Source: Perkinsus marinus ATCC 50983 (taxonomy: Eukaryota > Perkinsozoa > Perkinsida > Perkinsidae). Taken from it: a stretch of DNA of 64,000 nucleotides. The notes below the pieces were generated by a model. That model ran no database searches, was not told where the DNA came from, and was given only the letters and a program-made list of their open reading frames with translations. Both the position numbers and the translations under genes were made by a program. The stretch is taken from contig NW_003202288.1 of the NCBI RefSeq assembly GCF_000006405.1, forward strand, positions 314,989-378,988. The letters run 5' to 3'. This document shows, one piece after another, positions 1 through 11,782 of the stretch (the first letter of the stretch is position 1; every line of letters begins with the position of its first letter).

Positions 1-1027
1 TGTCCCTGCCTCCCCCCGCTAAACTACCTCCAACGGTGTTGTTGTTGCTGCTAGTGGCTCTTGGGTTTCTGCCGCTCCCCTTGACGAGCCTGAAATTATT
101 AATAATAATCGGTGGTGATGGAGCCATTACCTTCTTCCTTCCCGACGAGAGAGGTTGGAGTGGCAGCAGTTGTAGTAGGAGTTGCCTTTGGAGTGGTATA
201 AGCTCCTCCCGTCTGAGTGTCCCCATCATGCCCCTGTACTGTCACTTCGTGGAGCCACTCGGAGGTGTCTGGTCGTCGACAACACTGATCGAACATGTTG
301 ATGCTGAAAGTCTCTAGCCTGGAGACTGTCGAGCTGGACTCGATCGACGCGAGTGTATTTCCCATGCAAAAGTTTAATATGTGCTGATCGATATTCGTGC
401 GTAGTTCCCCTTCCGGACCTATTCTGAATCTTCCATGCCCCCAACCTGTGGCATATCAACACCCCCACCTACCATCCTCGAAGATTCTCTCTCCCATCCA
501 ACCGCGGAGCGATTTGCAGGAAAAGTGGTACTATATAATTGACCTAAATGCACTTCTCCTGTGAGCGCAGGTTCCATCCCTGCCGGCGACACTTCTCGCA
601 GTCAACTTGTTAGAGATATACTCGGCTCGCATTGCTCGGTATCAGTAAAGCGAGGGTCTCTCTGTATTCCGAAGATGACCAACATTTGGCTGTACTCAGG
701 AGAATGGGCTTCGGAGGGCTCCGCCCCCGAACCGTCGATGTCTTCGATTTCCTCGACACTAGCATGAAGTCATAAGGTCGTTCCTACTACTGGTGATAGT
801 CGAGACAAACGTACAGTAAACTACCTCCTTTGCTATCGGGTGTGATACCCGGGGTATCCAGCCCGTCCCCAGTTGCTGCGATTGTGTGCATGCGTGCTAG
901 CTCGGGATCCATTCGTTAACTGTTCAATAATGCTGGAGGGGGTTGCTGGGCCTGTTCCGTATCTTTCATGTCATAACCTAAGATACTTTATGTGCCATCC
1001 GTCGAAAAACGTCAGTTTTTGCATTTC
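1..1027. other. Unresolved 5' kilobase
   Basis: I cannot build a convincing gene here. Short open stretches exist on both strands. Two fragments of the hairpin-intron repeat (a GTATCTT/AAGATAC family) lie near 412-445 and 948-991, and a tRNA-like intron candidate lies at 561-601. This suggests that exons of one or more genes are present but are too short to assign. Confidence 0.4.
561..601 (+). repeat. tRNA-like module in a probable intron
   Basis: The stretch starts with gtgag, ends with cgcag and contains GCAGGTTCCATCCCTGC, a B-box/T-arm-like stem-loop. It has the size and form of the tRNA-like introns proved by reading frame elsewhere in the window. The host exons here are not identified, so the intron call is by analogy. 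Confidence 0.45.
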
Positions 1028-3272
1028 ACAGTGTCGGGCACTCCGGTCTCTCTCAACGCGCTCCTCGAAAGGTGCGCGAGGAAGCTCGAGCGACATAGAT
1101 ACGAGATAAGGCCGTATCAAGAACTTCTCTATCACAACCAATGGCTCACGAATCACAACGATGTCTCTAAAGTGACCATAACAACTACCGTCACGCGCCA
1201 TGAAATTACTGACAGGTCCCTGAAGAGGTGATGGAGAGTTGGGGGCTTCCCTTGAGGTTAGTGAAAACACTGAAGGAGCAGATACGAGAGATTGAGGTGG
1301 GACCTGAGTTGGAATTTCTCCACCGTCCAGGGTGACCGAGATCAGGTCACAGCTATCAAGTCCGACTTCGTCGCGCGGCTGCAAGTCCTGGGGGATAGGA
1401 AAAGTAAACGGAGAATTGCGATGGAAAAGTTGAAAAAACGACACAAGGAAAAGTGGGCAAATTTCCTACTGTCAATCGCAGAGAAGGGGGGCTGATATTG
1501 ATTGAGAGATGCCATTGAATTTGGCCTATTGAAATACCCGGGGGCAGGTGGGCGGCCGTGACCATTGCGGACGCATACAAGCAGTACCTCATGAGGAGGG
1601 ACGGTATCTTGCCTACGTATCACCACGACGAGGACGGGGAATACTGCGATGCCGACGAGTGGAGTCTCGTCAAGGGAGATACTCAAAAACCACCTATGAG
1701 TGAGTTGGAAGATTCAAAACCGGCCCACTGACGGCCTCTTTGATCGATCAGCCCATCGGAGTAGCATATCTTCTGTGGTGTCGGGTAGCACAGCATCGTA
1801 CAAGGTGGCGAAGAGGACTATAATGCTAGCAGTGAGCAGATGGATGCTTCGGTGAGGAGAAGGCCCATTGGACCATCCAGGGTTTGTGAATTCCGTCGAT
1901 CAGGATGCTTAAACGCCGTCGAAGGGCTGCTAATGAGACTTGCCCGTTAGCTAGGACCATTCATAAGGTGGGTTGGAGTGTCTCTGCTAAGAATCGAACC
2001 TGCGACCTCTAGATACTCATAGAGAAAGGTATACGCGCTGACCTAGGCGGCCGTGTACGGGATTGGCTAGTCGGAAAGCAGTGGCTCCTCACTGTGGAAG
2101 ACCTTGGAATTGTCGAGGAGAGGCATTGGCTGAAGTGGAATGCTGATGACAGGGTCTCTTTTGTGCATGCGTGCATTTGGCTATATGTGCCTACTTCTAA
2201 GATACCTTGGGGTATGGTGATGCATCTCAAAGAGGTCTATTCGACCAAGCTGACGGAGAGGATGCTGAACAAGCTCCCTGACGGTGAGCAGCATGCCGCG
2301 ACTGTTGGATATGGTTAAGACCGTAGGTATCCGGGACCGAGTCCTTCACAGTACTGCTTGGGTCAAACTGATGCCTACTAAGAGCAACAGCATGGTTTGA
2401 GCTGACACCTTCGCTCCGCTGGAATTGATCCTTATTTTCAGATGTCTACTTGGTTGAGAGGAGTGGTACGGTGGATTAACCCGGACTCTTGGGCGGCAGT
2501 AGTCATTCAACGAGCGGTTCGGCCCTGGTTGATGGCAAAGCAACCGAGATTGTGAGAGGAGTGGTATCATTCTTCGAGAAGTGGACCTGTTTTTATCAGA
2601 CCATGCCCGTTTGAAGATACGCAATCGATTGCTGATAATTATGTGGTGTATTTAGAGAAGGAATCAGACAGAGGAACTCGCTGGTAGAGATGAACGTATG
2701 ACACTTTCGCTCGTTAACATTTTATGGTCAAGATCTTGTCATAGTGACCTGATGGGTACAGTGTCTTCCTTTCATTCAAAGGATAATGGGTTCAACTCTT
2801 CCTCCATCACATCCACTTTTCGAACCCTCTTTCTGTGGCATCCCTACCACACCAATCGCAACTCTTATCAGGACTCCCTACTGGTATCGAATCTTCCACA
2901 CAGAGAGCAACCGCGGCGATGACGGAGGTCTCATGTACTTCCTTGCATGTTGGAAGACAAGAGAGGAGGCCTTTCATCGAGACCTGAGCTCCCCTGTCGA
3001 AGTCATCCCAGTAGCATTACTCTCCCACTCGAACATCGTCCCTCTTCGTCCGTCAACAGTTACTCTCCGTCAATCGAGTACACCTACCGCCGAGGCATTC
3101 TAGTCGATCCACATTCAATCTATCAGAGTCGCTCGTGTTCATAATCCGCTATAAGCGTCGAGGAGAGTTCATCAGTCGCCGTTTGCGAGCATCTACAGCG
3201 GCCGAGCTCGACTTTGCCGCGGGGGAGTTGAAGAGGGCGATTAGGGCTGCTCGGGCAGAGAGAGATCTTTAA
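1028..3272 (+). CDS. Unrecognised multi-exon protein, partly coiled coil
   Basis: I do not recognise this gene. An exon near 1030-1165 (residues ALLERCARKLERHRYEIRPY and onward) splices over an intron carrying the CACGCGCCAYGAAATT repeat into a helical, charged stretch at 1217-1290. A lysine-rich segment follows at 1340-1494, then an acidic segment at 1550-1690 ending before an intron with a GGAAGATTCAAAA repeat. Further open exons at about 1735-1850, 2040-2310 and 2900-3272 are in the same direction. The last, ending in an Arg/Ala-rich helix (AGELKRAIRAARAERDL), stops at 3270-3272. Whether all exons belong to one gene is uncertain, and the start codon is not fixed. A minus-strand ORF at 971-1444 is probably a shadow. 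Confidence 0.35.
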
Positions 3273-3294
3273 TGCATGGTATCATGTTCGAAGG

Positions 3295-3516
3295 GTGTTC
3301 ATTGACACATTCATGATGGTTATCTTGAGTTGTGTAGTGGGAAGGAAGAGACGGTGGACCATGACTTTAGCGCTACGCTGTGGGGTTGATGCAGCTACCG
3401 CTAAACGGTTGGAGCGATTTGACTACGATTTTTTGAACTGTGAATTGTTTCAAAGAGTGATGGATTTGGAAGAGTCGACTGTACGGCTCACAAGGTGGTT
3501 GCATAGCTCCTTATAA
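3295..3516 (+). CDS. Short open stretch, hypothetical
   Basis: An open frame between two plus-strand genes has protein-like composition in its second half (AATAKRLERFDYDFLNCELF). It could be a terminal exon of the upstream gene or of a small separate gene. No family is recognised. Confidence 0.25.
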   Translation: MFIDTFMMVILSCVVGRKRRWTMTLALRCGVDAATAKRLERFDYDFLNCELFQRVMDLEESTVRLTRWLHSSL

Positions 3517-3675
3517 GAGTTAAGTTTAGTTGGCCTTTGCTGTTGGCAAAGTGGTTATCGATTGGATGGGCGCGCGCAGAATGAAGACTAAAATGCTGAG
3601 CCTGACTCTTAAGCTCGCTGTTGCTGCTGCTGATGAGATTAGCATCATTGTTGTAGTGTATTGAAGCGCGTCGAC

Positions 3676-5215
3676 ATGTCCTCTTCCACGATTCAACCCT
3701 ACCTTATTCTGGCTTGCTCCTCGGCTGACGAGCCCAAGGAGCTCATTCACACCGTTTTGCAGTCTAGAGTGTGTGAGAAGAACAAGTATTGTGATGCTGT
3801 TTACAAGTAATGGGAAGAGGGCATTGCGGTGTTCTGTGGCGTGTGGGAAGTTTATGCAACTTTTACTAGTATGATTGTTCTCAAGTGTTTACCTTGTTTT
3901 CTATTAGGTTCGACGTTCCTGAGAACCTCAAGTTCGGCTCCTTCGATTCCCTCATTAGATTGGTGGACGACCTTTCCAAACAAGATTCTCAAGTTGGTCA
4001 TTATCATACCACTCCTCTCACTACTGTCTTTCCATAGGTTGAGGCTGTCCTTCGCCGTATCGAGAGGCAGCTGCTCGAGCTTGACCCCAACACTGAGTTC
4101 AAGGTCGTCTCTCAGAGGGCTTCACTATCAGCAGAGGAGTACATCTCCAAATTCCACTGGGATGACGCCAAGTTCCCCCGCACCAGGAACATTCAGGACA
4201 ACCTCAGCCTGTTGTTGACGAGTATTCAGAAGCTCGATGAGGAGGTGAAGTCGAAGAGTCAGGCTTATTCTGATCTCAAGACACAGTACACTCAGATGAG
4301 CAAAAAGGTAGGGCACGATTTGTCCATTGTCATCATCATCGTCTTTGATGACGTGCTTCCCCTCAGGAGTCTGGTTCATACGCTCAGCGAGATCTGACTG
4401 ATGTTATTACCCCTAAGAGTGTTCGTGAGGGTGACTTCGTCGAGACCGAGCATCTCACTACTGTTGTTGTTGTGGTGCCTCGTGGCCAAGACCAGGACTT
4501 TTTGAGCAAATACGAGGCTGCTGCTGCCAAGGTCGTCCCTCAGTCGGCTTCTCCTTTGAACCTCCCTGCTGATAAGGATGGTGCTAAGCTGTACAGAGTA
4601 GTCGTCTTCAAGAGCTGCGTCGAGGAGTTCGCCAACAACATGCGACATGCTCGTTTCAATTGCCGTGACTTCACTTATGATGCCAGCAAGTACGAGGAGC
4701 TACAGAATGCTAAGGCCCATATGGAGAGTGAGGTGAAGAAGCAAGAGGCTTTCCTCAAGAGGTAATGAAAAGGACATGTTCGAGCTTCGCTCCGCTAAAT
4801 TCATTATATGATGTCTTCAGGGTATGTGCTGCTGCGTTCTCTGATACCCTCGTTGGTTGGATTCACTTGAAGGCTATGCGAACCTTCGTCGAAGCTGTCC
4901 TCCGTTTCGGAGTTCCCCCTAACTTTGCTGCGTTCATCGCGGTGGTTGGAAAGAAGTCACAAGCCAAGCCAGTGAAGCTGCGTGCTGAGCTTATGGACGT
5001 CTTCTCCAGCAGTGGTCTATTTGGTAAGAACTACCTCTCTGGTGCCAAGGCCGAGAAACAACAGGGAAGCGCTGCTACTGATGTAGGTGAACGGGTGATG
5101 AATGATAATGATGATGATGTTGTGTGTGTTTTAGGAGGAGGGTAGTGGTGAATATTATCCTTATGTCTCTCTGAGCTTCGCTCCGCTGCTTTCCATCAAG
5201 GCGGGCAGTGCCTAA
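3676..5215 (+). CDS. ATP6V1C: V-type proton ATPase subunit C
   Basis: Subunit C belongs to the peripheral stalk of the V1 sector and links V1 to Vo in vacuolar/endosomal proton pumps. The ATG at 3676 opens MSSSTIQPYLILACSSADEP. After an intron come FDVPENLKFGSFDSLIRLVD and RRIERQLLELDPNTEFKV, then the long helical region at about 4100-4310, VVVVPRGQDQDFLSKYE, and the family-typical DAGKLYRVVVFK-type segment near 4580-4610. The C-terminal head includes LRFGVPPNFAAFIA and ends after a YPYVSLSFAPL-type tail at 5213-5215. At least five introns interrupt it. The one at about 4762-4820 contains the repeat AGCTTCGCTCCGCT, and a further copy is coding at 5174-5187 (residues SFAPL). Homology to eukaryotic subunit C is clear by eye. 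The exact last exon is less sure. Confidence 0.9.
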
Positions 5216-5599
5216 GGCACTGCAATCTCCTCTGGTCGGTGTCGTAGCAGCTCCCAGTTGGTATAAGTCTCAGATTGATTTCTCATCGGCAACAGATTGA
5301 GTGGATGATGTGCGTTGAGGAGATTGTAAGAAATAGAGATTATTCCCTTTATTGCTAGGATCAACAGCAACGCCTTAGTGGTTGTTGACTGGTCTCTCAT
5401 TGTCATTATCGCTCGGTCGTTGCTGTATCTACTGGTCCGACCAGGGCCCATTCTTCTACTATGTCGAGTTGTTGCGAGGTTCTATCCTGAGGGCGTCGTT
5501 ATCATCATTACGGTTGTTGATGATGCTATCAAGTTTCTTCAAAGAGTCTATCATTACTGATACATTTCCTGTTCCGTGTGGACTCTAGTAGCTCTCTGT

Positions 5600-7372
5600 T
5601 GAGTTGTTGAATATCAATCGTAGGAGGGGTGGTAGAACAAAGGAAGGAGAAGAGGGTCTCCTCTACGTATTAATGGAAGTGGCTTTGGCGCGGCGTCTTC
5701 GCATGGCTTTGAGGTGGCGAGTAGTGTTTTGTAGCTGACGAGACGAGGTGGTGAAGTACAAAATCGCGGTGGGAGAGATGAGGATGACACTGATGCGATC
5801 AACGCTGTTGGAGGCATGGAGGTAAGGATCTTCACTGATGAATGCGAGTGTTTGACATGTTGACAATTGAGATAAATATTTGCGACCCTGGAGTGATGGT
5901 GGTTGTGATAAAAATCATTAGGGATTGCTTATTGTCAGTATCTGTGCGCAGCGCGGAGATTTTTTCAAATCCCCATTCCATCGGAAGTGTCGCTTCAATC
6001 TGGTGTTGATCCCCCGATCGGTTTGGGATGTGTGTAGAATAACAAAATTACCATGGTGCAGGATGGCACACAAGTGGTGTCCATCATGAGCAAGCTGAAT
6101 AGATGTTGCAGTAGATGTTTCCGCTGCTGATCGAGTGCCAAACATTTGCTGCCGAGCAAATGTCATAGATATTTCGCGCGCCACGAAATTGATTTGATCA
6201 GCTGCTCTCGATTCCAGCGCCGTTAGAGCGCTCTGAAAAGAACTATGAGATCGACGAGGAGATCGGCTGTGAGATTCGTGTAGAATTCAAGGCCGAGCAG
6301 GAGGGCGACGCGAATGTGCTGTACTATCGTCCCTGGCTACCACTGGGAATCATCGCTTTGCGTTAGTGGATGGGGGAGTTCTCACGGAGCCTGTTTACAA
6401 GCCAGAGCAAGGCGATGGTGACACGATAGAGGCTCTGTGGATGTAGCGTGTGGCATTTGGTTGGGGTATTTGGAGGAGAGTCGGAAACAGTTGTAGTTGC
6501 TGTGTGGATGACTGTAGCTTCCATCGAGGCTCACCAACCGACCCAGTTTGTATCTCTCAACCCGATTGAGAATCTGCTGAACATGATGACTAAATACGCA
6601 CTCGAGAGCGCCAAGGTTACGCATGAGTTGGTCATGAAGGTGACATGTGGGGTCTGGCATGTCTTGGTGGACCTTATTCGTCCAATCAGACAAGGAATGG
6701 CCATGAGATTTCAAGTCACTCGGAACATGGCTATAGTGGGGACCGGCTCCAATGGGACAAGCTGAATCCTGAGAGAGGAGAACCTGTTGGAGCTCTACCG
6801 CTCAGAGCTGCAAAAGTTCACCGGAGGCCGGTGGGCAGTCGAGCACGGTAAAGGTCATTGGTATTGCAAGGATCAGATCCAGCGTGTTGTGGTGGTGGAC
6901 CCAGCAAGTGTGGGTGGCCAGATCCATGCCTGTCACATCACGGACCGCCCCGACGATGAGACCAGCTCGTGGTGGACGCGATGGAGGCTTCCGGTGGATA
7001 GGAGGTTTTCACATTGGGGGGAAGGATGGTCATTAGATACCGTCGAATGAAGTCACTTTCCATCATCATAAGGTTAGGGATGTAGCAGATATTTGGAATA
7101 AGGAAGCGACTCCCCTCAGACGACATTATGAGTGAGGAGTTGAGTCTTGACATTGATTGTATCGTGCTTGGTTCGACATTAGATTCCCGGCTGATGATCC
7201 TCTCGAGGGGTGGAATGGTGTTGATTTACTCTGGCCTATTGATGCCCGCACACATGATGATGTACTTGATGCTTTCATATACTTCGAGATGAGTCTCGAG
7301 TTGTTGAGGAAAACAAACGACTGTCGTCTGCGGCCTGTAAAGGTATGTTTAGCAGTAAGTGCTTGGCAATAG
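5600..7372 (+). CDS. Unrecognised multi-exon gene(s)
   Basis: Several open exon-like segments run on the plus strand. One at about 6196-6368 has the residues IDEEIGCEIRVEFKAEQEGD. One near 6513-6640 includes HQPTQFVSLNPIENLLNMM. One at about 6780-7000 includes ELQKFTGGRWAVEHGKGHWY. One at about 7157-7340 includes YRAWFDIRFPADDPLEGW. Introns carrying a TTGTGCGCAGCG-like repeat (near 5945) and a CGCGCCACGAAATT repeat (near 6178) support a spliced gene in this orientation. I do not recognise the family and cannot fix the ends. A minus-strand alternative at 5918-6184 is also open. Confidence 0.35.
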
Positions 7373-7739
7373 AGGGGGCTCATCTGTGAGCTGCGATCTC
7401 TGTTATCATCCGATCAATCCTTGGTGATTTAGGAAAGTCCAACTTAACTGAGCTGATTATCACTTATAATTTATCAGTGTGTGATCACAGCAAATTAGAG
7501 TAGAAGTAGCTCACCACTGAGCCAGCGAATTGAAGCGAATTGTACAACTCGGAAGCATGTCGTTCCATATTTATCTAACGGCTTGGCCCCTGCAGAGCAT
7601 TCCCGCCGGTATGAGAGGCCTCGCCTGGAAGTGTGGGACCCAGCTGTTAAGACTTTAGATTGTCCCCCTAGGAGACAATGCATCTAGATGCCTAGTGCTG
7701 TTTGTCACTAAGGCTAGGGAGTAACGCGGGCAGAGGAAA

Positions 7740-7821
7740 GACAGCGTGTCCGAGTGGTTAAGGAGGTGGACTTGAAATCCATTGGGCTCTGCTCGCGCAG
7801 GTTCGAATCCTGCCGCTGTCG
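7740..7821 (+). tRNA. tRNA-Ser (UGA), array copy 1
   Basis: An 82-nt cloverleaf. The acceptor GACAGCG pairs with CGCTGTC, with discriminator G at 7821. The D-loop A box is followed by an anticodon arm GTGGA/TCCAT with a CTTGAAA loop giving anticodon TGA. A long variable arm, typical of tRNA-Ser, and the T arm GGTTCGAATCC complete it. No intron is present. It is the first of three near-identical copies. Confidence 0.93.
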
Positions 7822-8200
7822 CATACAAATTTTGAGAACTCTCTTTCAACTATTCACAGCTCCCTATTATGCTTTGAATATCTATCTGCCCATCTAGCCT
7901 TGTCAAATGAGATACCCCGACATTCGGGCCCGGAAACTTCCTTGCTACCGATGAATCTCTCCGAATTTCCTCTCGTCTCAACATTCCTATCATTAACCGT
8001 CTAACCTACCGCTGTTTTTACAAGCATGGCCGCTGCGCTCGTAAATCACCATGGATTCCTAAAAATCGGCCACATGAGTTATTCTGCGTGCGTCTGCAAT
8101 CCGGTGACGCTTGGACTATCAAGTTCTAGTGAATGGAAAGATTTTCATCTGTAATCTTGGGGAAGCACATCTAAACGGCTAGACTGCCAACTGTTACGTA

Positions 8201-8282
8201 GATAGCGTGTTCGAGTGGTTAAGGAGGTGGACTCGAAATTCACTGGGCTCTGCCCGCGCAGGTTCGAATCCTGCCGCTGTCG
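8201..8282 (+). tRNA. tRNA-Ser (CGA), array copy 2
   Basis: Same 82-nt architecture as its neighbours, with acceptor GATAGCG against CGCTGTC (one G-U pair). The anticodon loop is CTCGAAA, giving CGA, and the anticodon stem contains a G-U pair (GTGGA/TTCAC). The long variable arm and T arm match the other two copies. Its flanks are also homologous to theirs, so it arose by tandem duplication with a single anticodon base change. Confidence 0.9.
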
Positions 8283-8666
8283 GATACACAACCTTGAGAA
8301 CCCTCTCTCAACCATTCACACCTCCCTATTGTGTTTGAGACATCAGTCTGCCCATCTAGTCTCATCAGCTGGAGTGCCCCCAAGTTTTGGGACTCAAAGC
8401 TTCCTCCCTTTCAATGGATGTCTCCGAATTTCCTCTCGTCTCAACATTCCCATCATTAACCGTCTAACCTACCGCTGTTTTTACAAGCATGGCCGCTGCG
8501 CTCGTAAATCACCATGGATTCCGCCACAAAGATGGCCACATACGGTATTCTTCCTTCGTCTGCAATCCGGTGACACTTGGACTATCAAATTCTAGTGAAT
8601 AGAAGGATGTTCATGTGTAACCTTAGGGAAGCACATCTAAACAGCTAGAATGCCGATCGTTTCGTA

Positions 8667-8748
8667 GACAGCGTGTCCAAGTGGTTAAGGAGGTGGACTT
8701 GAAATCCACTGGGCTCTGCCCGCGCAGGTTCGAATCCTGCCGCTGTCG
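8667..8748 (+). tRNA. tRNA-Ser (UGA), array copy 3
   Basis: The acceptor GACAGCG/CGCTGTC, a perfect anticodon stem GTGGA/TCCAC, loop CTTGAAA (anticodon TGA), the long variable arm and T arm GGTTCGAATCC are all present. It is the best-formed copy of the array. The 3' flank (about 8749-8935) repeats the flank that follows copy 1. Confidence 0.93.
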
Positions 8749-8935
8749 GATACAAGTTGTTGGGAAGCCTCTTTCAACTATTCACAGCTCCCTATTATGC
8801 TTTGAATATCTATCTGCCCATCTAGCCTTGTCAAATGAGATACCCCGAAATTCGGGCCCGGAAACTTCCTTGCTACCGATGAATCTCTCCGAGTTTTCTC
8901 TCATCTCAATATTTCCAACCGTCTAACCTGCCGCT

Positions 8936-9479
8936 GTTTTGATAAACATTATATAGGCCTTATATACGCCGCGGGTGGAGTTTTTCGGCGCTGAGGTAGG
9001 AATAATGGCTGGACCGAGCCGCTCAGAGTCTCATACGCAATGAACATCGCTGATTTTGATTCTGAAGTCCGTTTTGTTTCTAGAACGATTTTAATGGAGA
9101 AATTCAATTTCCAAAAATCTGCGCTCGCTTGTTGTCCTCAGCGCGCGCCCAAGCTCCCACATTACGACTACTGTAAGGCTCATTGAGCCTAGAAACATAA
9201 ACAACCCTAGATAAATAAGGATGGAATTCTAGTTGCTATCTAATGACTCCGAGCTGGAATCGCTGGAAGATCGCTGATAGAACTAGCTTTGAGTTCGTCT
9301 ACGCGCTGTGCTTCATCCCATTGGAGGCCTCAGTTGCAAGCAACGACGCAGTCGACGAGCCGCTGAGCGAAAAACTCTGGCAGTAGTTGTGCTACAGGAG
9401 GCCTACCATCCTTCACTAAACTTACACAAGCAGATATACTAGAACGGAAACGTAAATTCATTTGCATGATCGGAAACGC
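8936..9479. other. Intergenic stretch, nothing assigned
   Basis: The stretch lies between the tRNA array and the 3' end of the minus-strand helical-repeat gene. It contains an AGGCCTTATATACG stretch near 8956 and a CAGCGCGCGCCCAAGC copy of a repeat also found in introns (near 9140). No convincing ORF is seen. Confidence 0.5.
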
Positions 9480-9485
9480 TGGCTG

Positions 9486-11635
9486 CTACCCAGCTAGAGT
9501 CGCCCCTCCTCCCTCACGCTGCTCTTTCAGCATCAACATGAGGTCACCCTCTTGGTCGAACCCATGAGCAAGGAACGACTCGATGAGGAGATGGCAAGTA
9601 CGCTTTGAACGGCCCAACTCCACCACTCTAGCTGGGGTCGTCATCAGAGACCTATAACACACTTCCCACTGGCCCTTCACCAATGTTGGACTAGGAATAC
9701 AAGCTCGCTTTCTTAAGCTAAGCTCATACAGAAATTCTGGTACAATCATTTTATGCAACCACCAGCAAATTTCCTCAGAATTTCGTCATGTGTATATCCC
9801 CCCCCCACACTGACCCGTACCTCGCTATAGTGTCCATAACAGCTTTGTCCAGATGGGCCGTATTAACCATAGCCTCCACGAACTTGGCGATAGTGCTCAT
9901 CTCTAGCGTTGCTGCTGACTCTACTATTAACGGCGAATACGATTGCAATAATTTCCGTATTGATTCCATCAGGGATGGTGGAACTGTGAGGAATCTGAGG
10001 TTCAACAAAGTGTGATACAAAACTACCTATGTCCCGAGACTTGGAGGTGTTCATCACGATAGTTGTAGCGCAATACGCAGCGTTACAAGCGACTTCAGCG
10101 TCACATTTCTCAGCAGTTGTGATGAGTCGAGAGACCATCACAGCGAGGTCGCTGTGGCCGAAGGGGATCCTCCATCGCGCATACACTTGAAGGAGGCCTC
10201 CAACCTCCGAGGCCAAAAATAGCGGAGCGGAGCTGACCGCTGAAAACCTCAAACGCTCGAAAATGGACGAATCGAGCAGAGCAATGTCCGAAACGCTGGT
10301 CAGCGACTCCCGTACTTGTCCGAAGGCAAACGCCACGTTGACCTAAACATATTCAATTCCGTATTTTCCACCCTGGATGCTCCTACCAGCTCCGCTGGTG
10401 CCATAAACATGAGCTTATCCCTCGCACATGCCAGACTAGATTCCAGGAGCTCCTTAGGAGGACTAATAACCCCACCACTATCACTGGTGTATGCCAAGAC
10501 CAGTCGGGCCAACTCCATAGGAGTCGCCTCTCCCAAGGTCGCCAATGCTCGACCTGCTATCATCTCCATTGTAGATGTGAGGGGAAGGAGACCCTCAAGC
10601 TGCTTACCATCCTCAGTGGCATCCTAAAAAAATATACTCAAAAGTTCACACACGAATTCGGGTAGGAGTATACAAAAACCGCCAAAAAATTTTTCTAGAT
10701 TTCCTCAAAATTCCCATGTTGTCAAACGTAGTTGACCAAATGCATATCATCTCGAAAAAGCTCTCATGTTTTTCCTCCCAACCCGTGTATGACCTCTCGC
10801 CCTTTTTTCTGACCACTCCCCTCAGCAACAGTATGGTGTTTAACGACCCTGGCCAGTGCACTAGCAATAACGCTGAGGTCCCTCACGTGGAAGGGCTCTT
10901 GGGACATCCTCGTTTGGATATGCTTACACCACCGAGTAAAGAGCTCCAAATCCACCACGCCCAGTTTAGTCATCGCATTCAGCGACATACATATCTCTAC
11001 GGGGCTGTGGAATTCATGGACTCTAGCCGCGACCTCTCGCGAGAGGGCATTCAAAAACGACTCCTAAGAGCACCGAATCTACTGCCAACTCCAACTTTAC
11101 CATCCTACTTGCATCTGCACACCTGTCTTAGCATAGGCGCTGAATACCATAGCGAGATGAACTGATGTGAAATACAACAGTTTGGCCTCTACCACGGGGG
11201 CCAACGTATCGAACAGTTGCTGGTCGGCTATGCGGACCCTCGAGAAAGCATTGAGGAGAAGGGCACAGTCCCTAGGCTCCATCGCGGGAGCGATAGCGAG
11301 GGCTCTATCTCTCAGCTGTTGCCAATACGGAGAGGTGCTTTTTATCCGATCTCGCACTGCAGTGTTAGCCGCATGACCCAAGCCCTCTGCATCGAGAGTA
11401 GAAGGAGGGGGCAGGTCGGACGTGAGGGGCCCACCAAACTTGGCGAGGGGCCTCCATGAGGCGACGGGCTGAGGGGTAGGGTGGACGTACTGAGAGAGGG
11501 CCTAGCGGCGAGTGGTAGTAGTAGTAGCCTTACTTGCTTTCCCAGGGGGTTACCGAAGTGGGAATTGGTGGAAGTGTGGGAGATTTGCTTTAGCGCTGTC
11601 CCTCGAAAGGTTGGTAGAACCTTACGGGCTGGCAT
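9486..11635 (-). CDS. Helical-repeat protein, probably mitochondrial
   Basis: The ATG at 11635 gives MPARKVLPTFRGTALKQ, a basic hydroxylated leader that looks like a mitochondrial presequence. After a short intron comes PPPSTLDAEGLGHAANTAV, then a series of about 35-40-residue helical pairs. These include RDCALLLNAFSRVRIADQQ, VHLAMVFSAYAKTGVQ, ICMSLNAMTKLGVVDLELF and LARLVLAYTSDSGG, with LLQVYARWRIPFGH further on. The style (L-NAF/AYAK repeats) resembles octotricopeptide/RAP-type organellar RNA-binding proteins. That is inference, and I see no clear RAP domain. The last exon, 9486-9758, ends ...REGGGATLAG. An intron near 10626-10790 holds the longer AT-rich intron repeat. Confidence 0.6.
10635..10765. 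repeat. AT-rich intronic repeat (family G), copy 1
   Basis: It shares a string of blocks with stretches near 12080-12215, 15195-15310, 25975-26095 and 28063-28140. The blocks are a TTCACACACGAATTCGGG-like start, an ACAAAAACCG block, AAATTTCCTCA-type runs, and GTTGACCA.ATGCATAT near the end. Here it occupies an intron of the helical-repeat gene. Confidence 0.6.
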
Positions 11636-11782
11636 AGGGAATATACACGATACTGTTGAGAGAAATTACTAACGTTGAACGCGATAGCCCCAGAGGGTCG
11701 TTAGAGTTGGCGAGATTGACCTCGGGAGTAATGATGCTTCACGGAGCATCGTATAATAACAACAGCAAATGTCGTTGAGTGA

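Larger units (their letters stand above)
7740..8935 (+). repeat. Tandem array of about 465-bp tRNA-Ser units
   Basis: Starts of the three tRNAs are 461 and 466 bp apart. The spacers are homologous: each carries a CTATTCACAGCTCCCTATTA-like segment, CCGTCTAACCTRCCGCTGTT and a CACATCTAAACRGCTAGA segment before the next tRNA. Spacers 1 and 3 are more alike near the tRNA than spacer 2, which suggests repeated unequal exchange or conversion. Confidence 0.85.

Noticed and set aside
971-1444. 157-codon minus-strand ORF
   Set aside because: The plus strand here has spliced exons with repeat-bearing introns in the expected places. The minus frame crosses those introns and looks like a shadow.
7740-8935. 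CRISPR-like array
   Set aside because: The repeated units are whole tRNA genes with 380-bp homologous spacers. There are no short direct repeats with unique spacers.
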